DNA from: Mycteria americana | Taxonomy: Eukaryota > Chordata > Aves > Ciconiiformes > Ciconiidae | NCBI RefSeq assembly: GCF_035582795.1 | Contig: NC_134365.1 | Span: 137,729,077-137,793,076, forward strand | Length of the DNA: 64,000 nt | Direction: 5' to 3' | Part shown: positions 63,201 through 64,000 of the stretch, piece after piece | Layout: each line of letters opens with the position of its first letter | Position numbering within the stretch: the stretch's first letter is position 1 | Notes under the pieces: generated by a model | The model's database searches: none | What the model was told of the DNA's origin: nothing | The model's input: the letters and a program-made list of their open reading frames with translations, nothing else | Translations under genes and position numbers: made by a program

Positions 63201-63489
63201 TTTCCACTGTATATTGCATTTTATAACAGCCGTTAGAAAAAGTCCTCTGTGCACACTAAATAACAGGCAGGAATTTATTTTTGTGGCAGAGAATTTATTA
63301 ATTTTCATGATCAATATAGCATTTCAAGTTCAGTGCCTTTTTCCCCCTCTCTGTACTGCCAGCACTGGTGCTGAAACTGACTGTTTTCCATCTTCCTTTA
63401 CAGTATGCCTGGGATGCTAATGAAGAGTACCTCTTCAAAGCAATGGTGGCTTTTGCAATGAGAAGATATTCTGGCAAGAGCACAACTCA
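57174..63489 (+). CDS. CLTRN: collectrin (TMEM27), N-terminal part, continues past the window
   Basis: Exons 57174-57240, 57626-57684 and 63404-63489 join in frame to 70 residues plus two bases. Collectrin is a type I membrane glycoprotein, homologous to the membrane-proximal part of ACE2 but without the peptidase domain. It stabilises B0AT1-family amino-acid transporters at the apical membrane of kidney tubule and acts in beta-cell exocytosis. Visible here are a signal peptide (MLRVLLLTLSVVAIAYA, cleavage likely before ELCKP), then AFKVRLSIKTALGDNA and YAWDANEEYLFKAMVAFAMR, which are diagnostic of the collectrin/ACE2 neck domain. The transmembrane and cytoplasmic parts lie to the right of the window. 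The start is the only ATG that opens a signal peptide in frame with the domain. Confidence 0.95.
57241..57625 (+). other. CLTRN: CLTRN intron 1
   Basis: 385 bp phase-1 intron, GTAGGT to GTGTCAG. Nothing else seen. Confidence 0.92.
57626..57684 (+). CDS. CLTRN: CLTRN exon 2
   Basis: 59 nt: completes Asp, then AQNAFKVRLSIKTALGDNA. Acceptor GTGTCAG, donor GTAAGT. Confidence 0.96.
58255..58375 (+). mobile_element. old CR1-like 3'-end relic
   Basis: GGGTCTGTGATACATAAGAG and GAATGGTCCTTCCTGATCTA followed by AAAGTGCTATGAA resemble the 3' terminus of older sauropsid CR1 elements (the 'atggtcccttctggcctaaaatctatgaa' phrase). Diverged; subfamily not assignable by eye. Confidence 0.5.
60300..60420 (-). 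mobile_element. CR1 3'-end fragment
   Basis: On the plus strand AACCATTCAGGAGGGAAGGG, then ACCTTGGAAGGTCCCCAGTC and CAGATCAGGTTGCTTAG. This is the reverse complement of the CR1 ORF2/3' UTR end, with the usual order 'ggaagggacct...ctgctcaaa...caggttgct'. Short, truncated on both sides. Confidence 0.8.
63404..63489 (+). CDS. CLTRN: CLTRN exon 3
   Basis: 86 nt, 28 codons YAWDANEEYLFKAMVAFAMR and RYSGKSTT plus two bases, acceptor TTTACAG, donor GTAAGC at 63490. Remaining exons lie beyond the window. Confidence 0.96.
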
Positions 63490-63700
63490 GTAAGCATCTA
63501 GTCTGATTTGCCTTATACATATTAACAATGCTGCACGTAGCGGCCCATTTTCTGCTGTACTGAACTGTAGAAATCATTACATACAGCTTCTAAAAACAGA
63601 CTGATCCAGTATATTTCTTTGACACCCAGTTGTATGTTAAACATCACGGTCTCTCTGTCTTAAGCAATGTTCAATCTTTGGACCAGTATCCCTGTTGATG
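63490..63700 (+). other. CLTRN: CLTRN intron 3 (start)
   Basis: Unique intron sequence between the donor and the LTR that begins at 63701. Nothing else seen. Confidence 0.9.
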
Positions 63701-64000
63701 TGTTCTGGTTTCAGCTGGGATAGAGTTAATTTTCTTCCTAGTAGCTGGTATAGTGCTGTATTTTGGATTTAGGATGAGAATAATGTTGATAGCATGCTCA
63801 TGTTTTAGTTGTTGCTGAGCAGGGCTTACACAGAGTTGAGGACTTTTCAGCTTCTCATACTGTCCTGCCAGCGAGGAGGCTGGAGGTGCACAAGGAGCTG
63901 GGAGGGGACACAGCCAGGACACCTGACCCAAACTGGCCAAAGGGCTATTCCATACCATATGACATCATGCTGAACAAAAAAACCTGGGGGGAGTTGGCTG
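63701..64000 (+). mobile_element. endogenous-retrovirus LTR, cut by window end
   Basis: Starts TGTTCTGGTTTCAGCTGGGA and runs parallel to the LTR at 46571 for its whole visible length, sharing GATAGAGTTAATTTTCTT, GCACAGCCAGGA-like and GGGCTATTCCATACCATATG blocks. Where the first copy has TATATAAA this one has an A-rich AACAAAAAAACC. It is in the sense direction in CLTRN intron 3. Whether it is a solo LTR or the start of a longer provirus cannot be seen. Confidence 0.9.

Larger units (their letters stand above)
57685..63403 (+). other. CLTRN: CLTRN intron 2
   Basis: 5.7 kb phase-0 intron from GTAAGT to CTTTACAG. Contains a CR1 relic at about 58255-58375, a clearer CR1 fragment at 60300-60420, and a possible CR1 3' tail at about 60800-60820 (AGGAACATAAGAAC). 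Reading frames up to 112 codons near 61850-62188 show no domain. Confidence 0.85.

Noticed and set aside
1-64000. A new multi-gene system or gene cluster
   Set aside because: The three genes are well-known, functionally unrelated vertebrate genes in an old syntenic block; nothing else in the window looks like a coordinated set of genes.

Overview
The window is a piece of a bird nuclear genome. The evidence is AT-rich vertebrate-style sequence with GT-AG spliced genes, several CR1 LINE fragments that carry the usual avian CR1 3' end, and two LTRs of a type common in avian endogenous retroviruses. The gene order AP1S2 - ZRSR2 - CLTRN matches the block found at human Xp22.2 (from memory), which in birds lies on an autosome. 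I cannot name the species.

Layout. (1) 1-~29035, + strand: the 3' part of AP1S2 (adaptor complex AP-1 sigma subunit). The first two exons lie upstream of the window. Exons at 4860-4968 and 5904-6041, an optional 9-nt microexon at 26104-26112 and the terminal coding exon at 26970-27017 give residues 61-157, followed by a 3' UTR of about 2 kb. A 20-kb intron separates 6041 from 26104 and holds one clear CR1 and two old CR1 relics. (2) ~29035-33700: tail-to-tail intergenic spacer between AP1S2 and ZRSR2, with a GC-rich patch near 30.25-30.75 kb that I cannot explain. (3) 33700-~50260, - strand: the complete ZRSR2 gene. Eleven coding exons join in frame to 1440 nt (479 aa plus stop). Intron 7 carries a 1.5-kb CR1 and intron 4 carries a solo LTR with a 5-bp target duplication. 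The gene starts in a CpG island (49.48-50.64 kb), and its start codon lies inside a perfect YY1/TISU element. (4) 50.6-57.0 kb: spacer with no recognised gene. (5) 57174-end, + strand: the first three coding exons of CLTRN (collectrin/TMEM27), preceded by a near-perfect HNF1 palindrome. The gene runs off the right edge, and a second LTR of the same family starts in its intron 3 and is cut by the window end.

The three genes do not form an operon or a pathway. AP1S2 works in clathrin vesicle sorting, ZRSR2 in minor-spliceosome 3' splice-site recognition, and CLTRN in trafficking of amino-acid transporters at the apical membrane. All exon boundaries were placed by hand from reading-frame continuity, AG/GT dinucleotides and remembered family sequence. 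Every ZRSR2 and CLTRN junction keeps the frame, and ZRSR2 adds up exactly. I found no CRISPR array, structural RNA gene or new multi-gene system; the useful novelties are regulatory sites, small exons and transposon insertions inside known genes.
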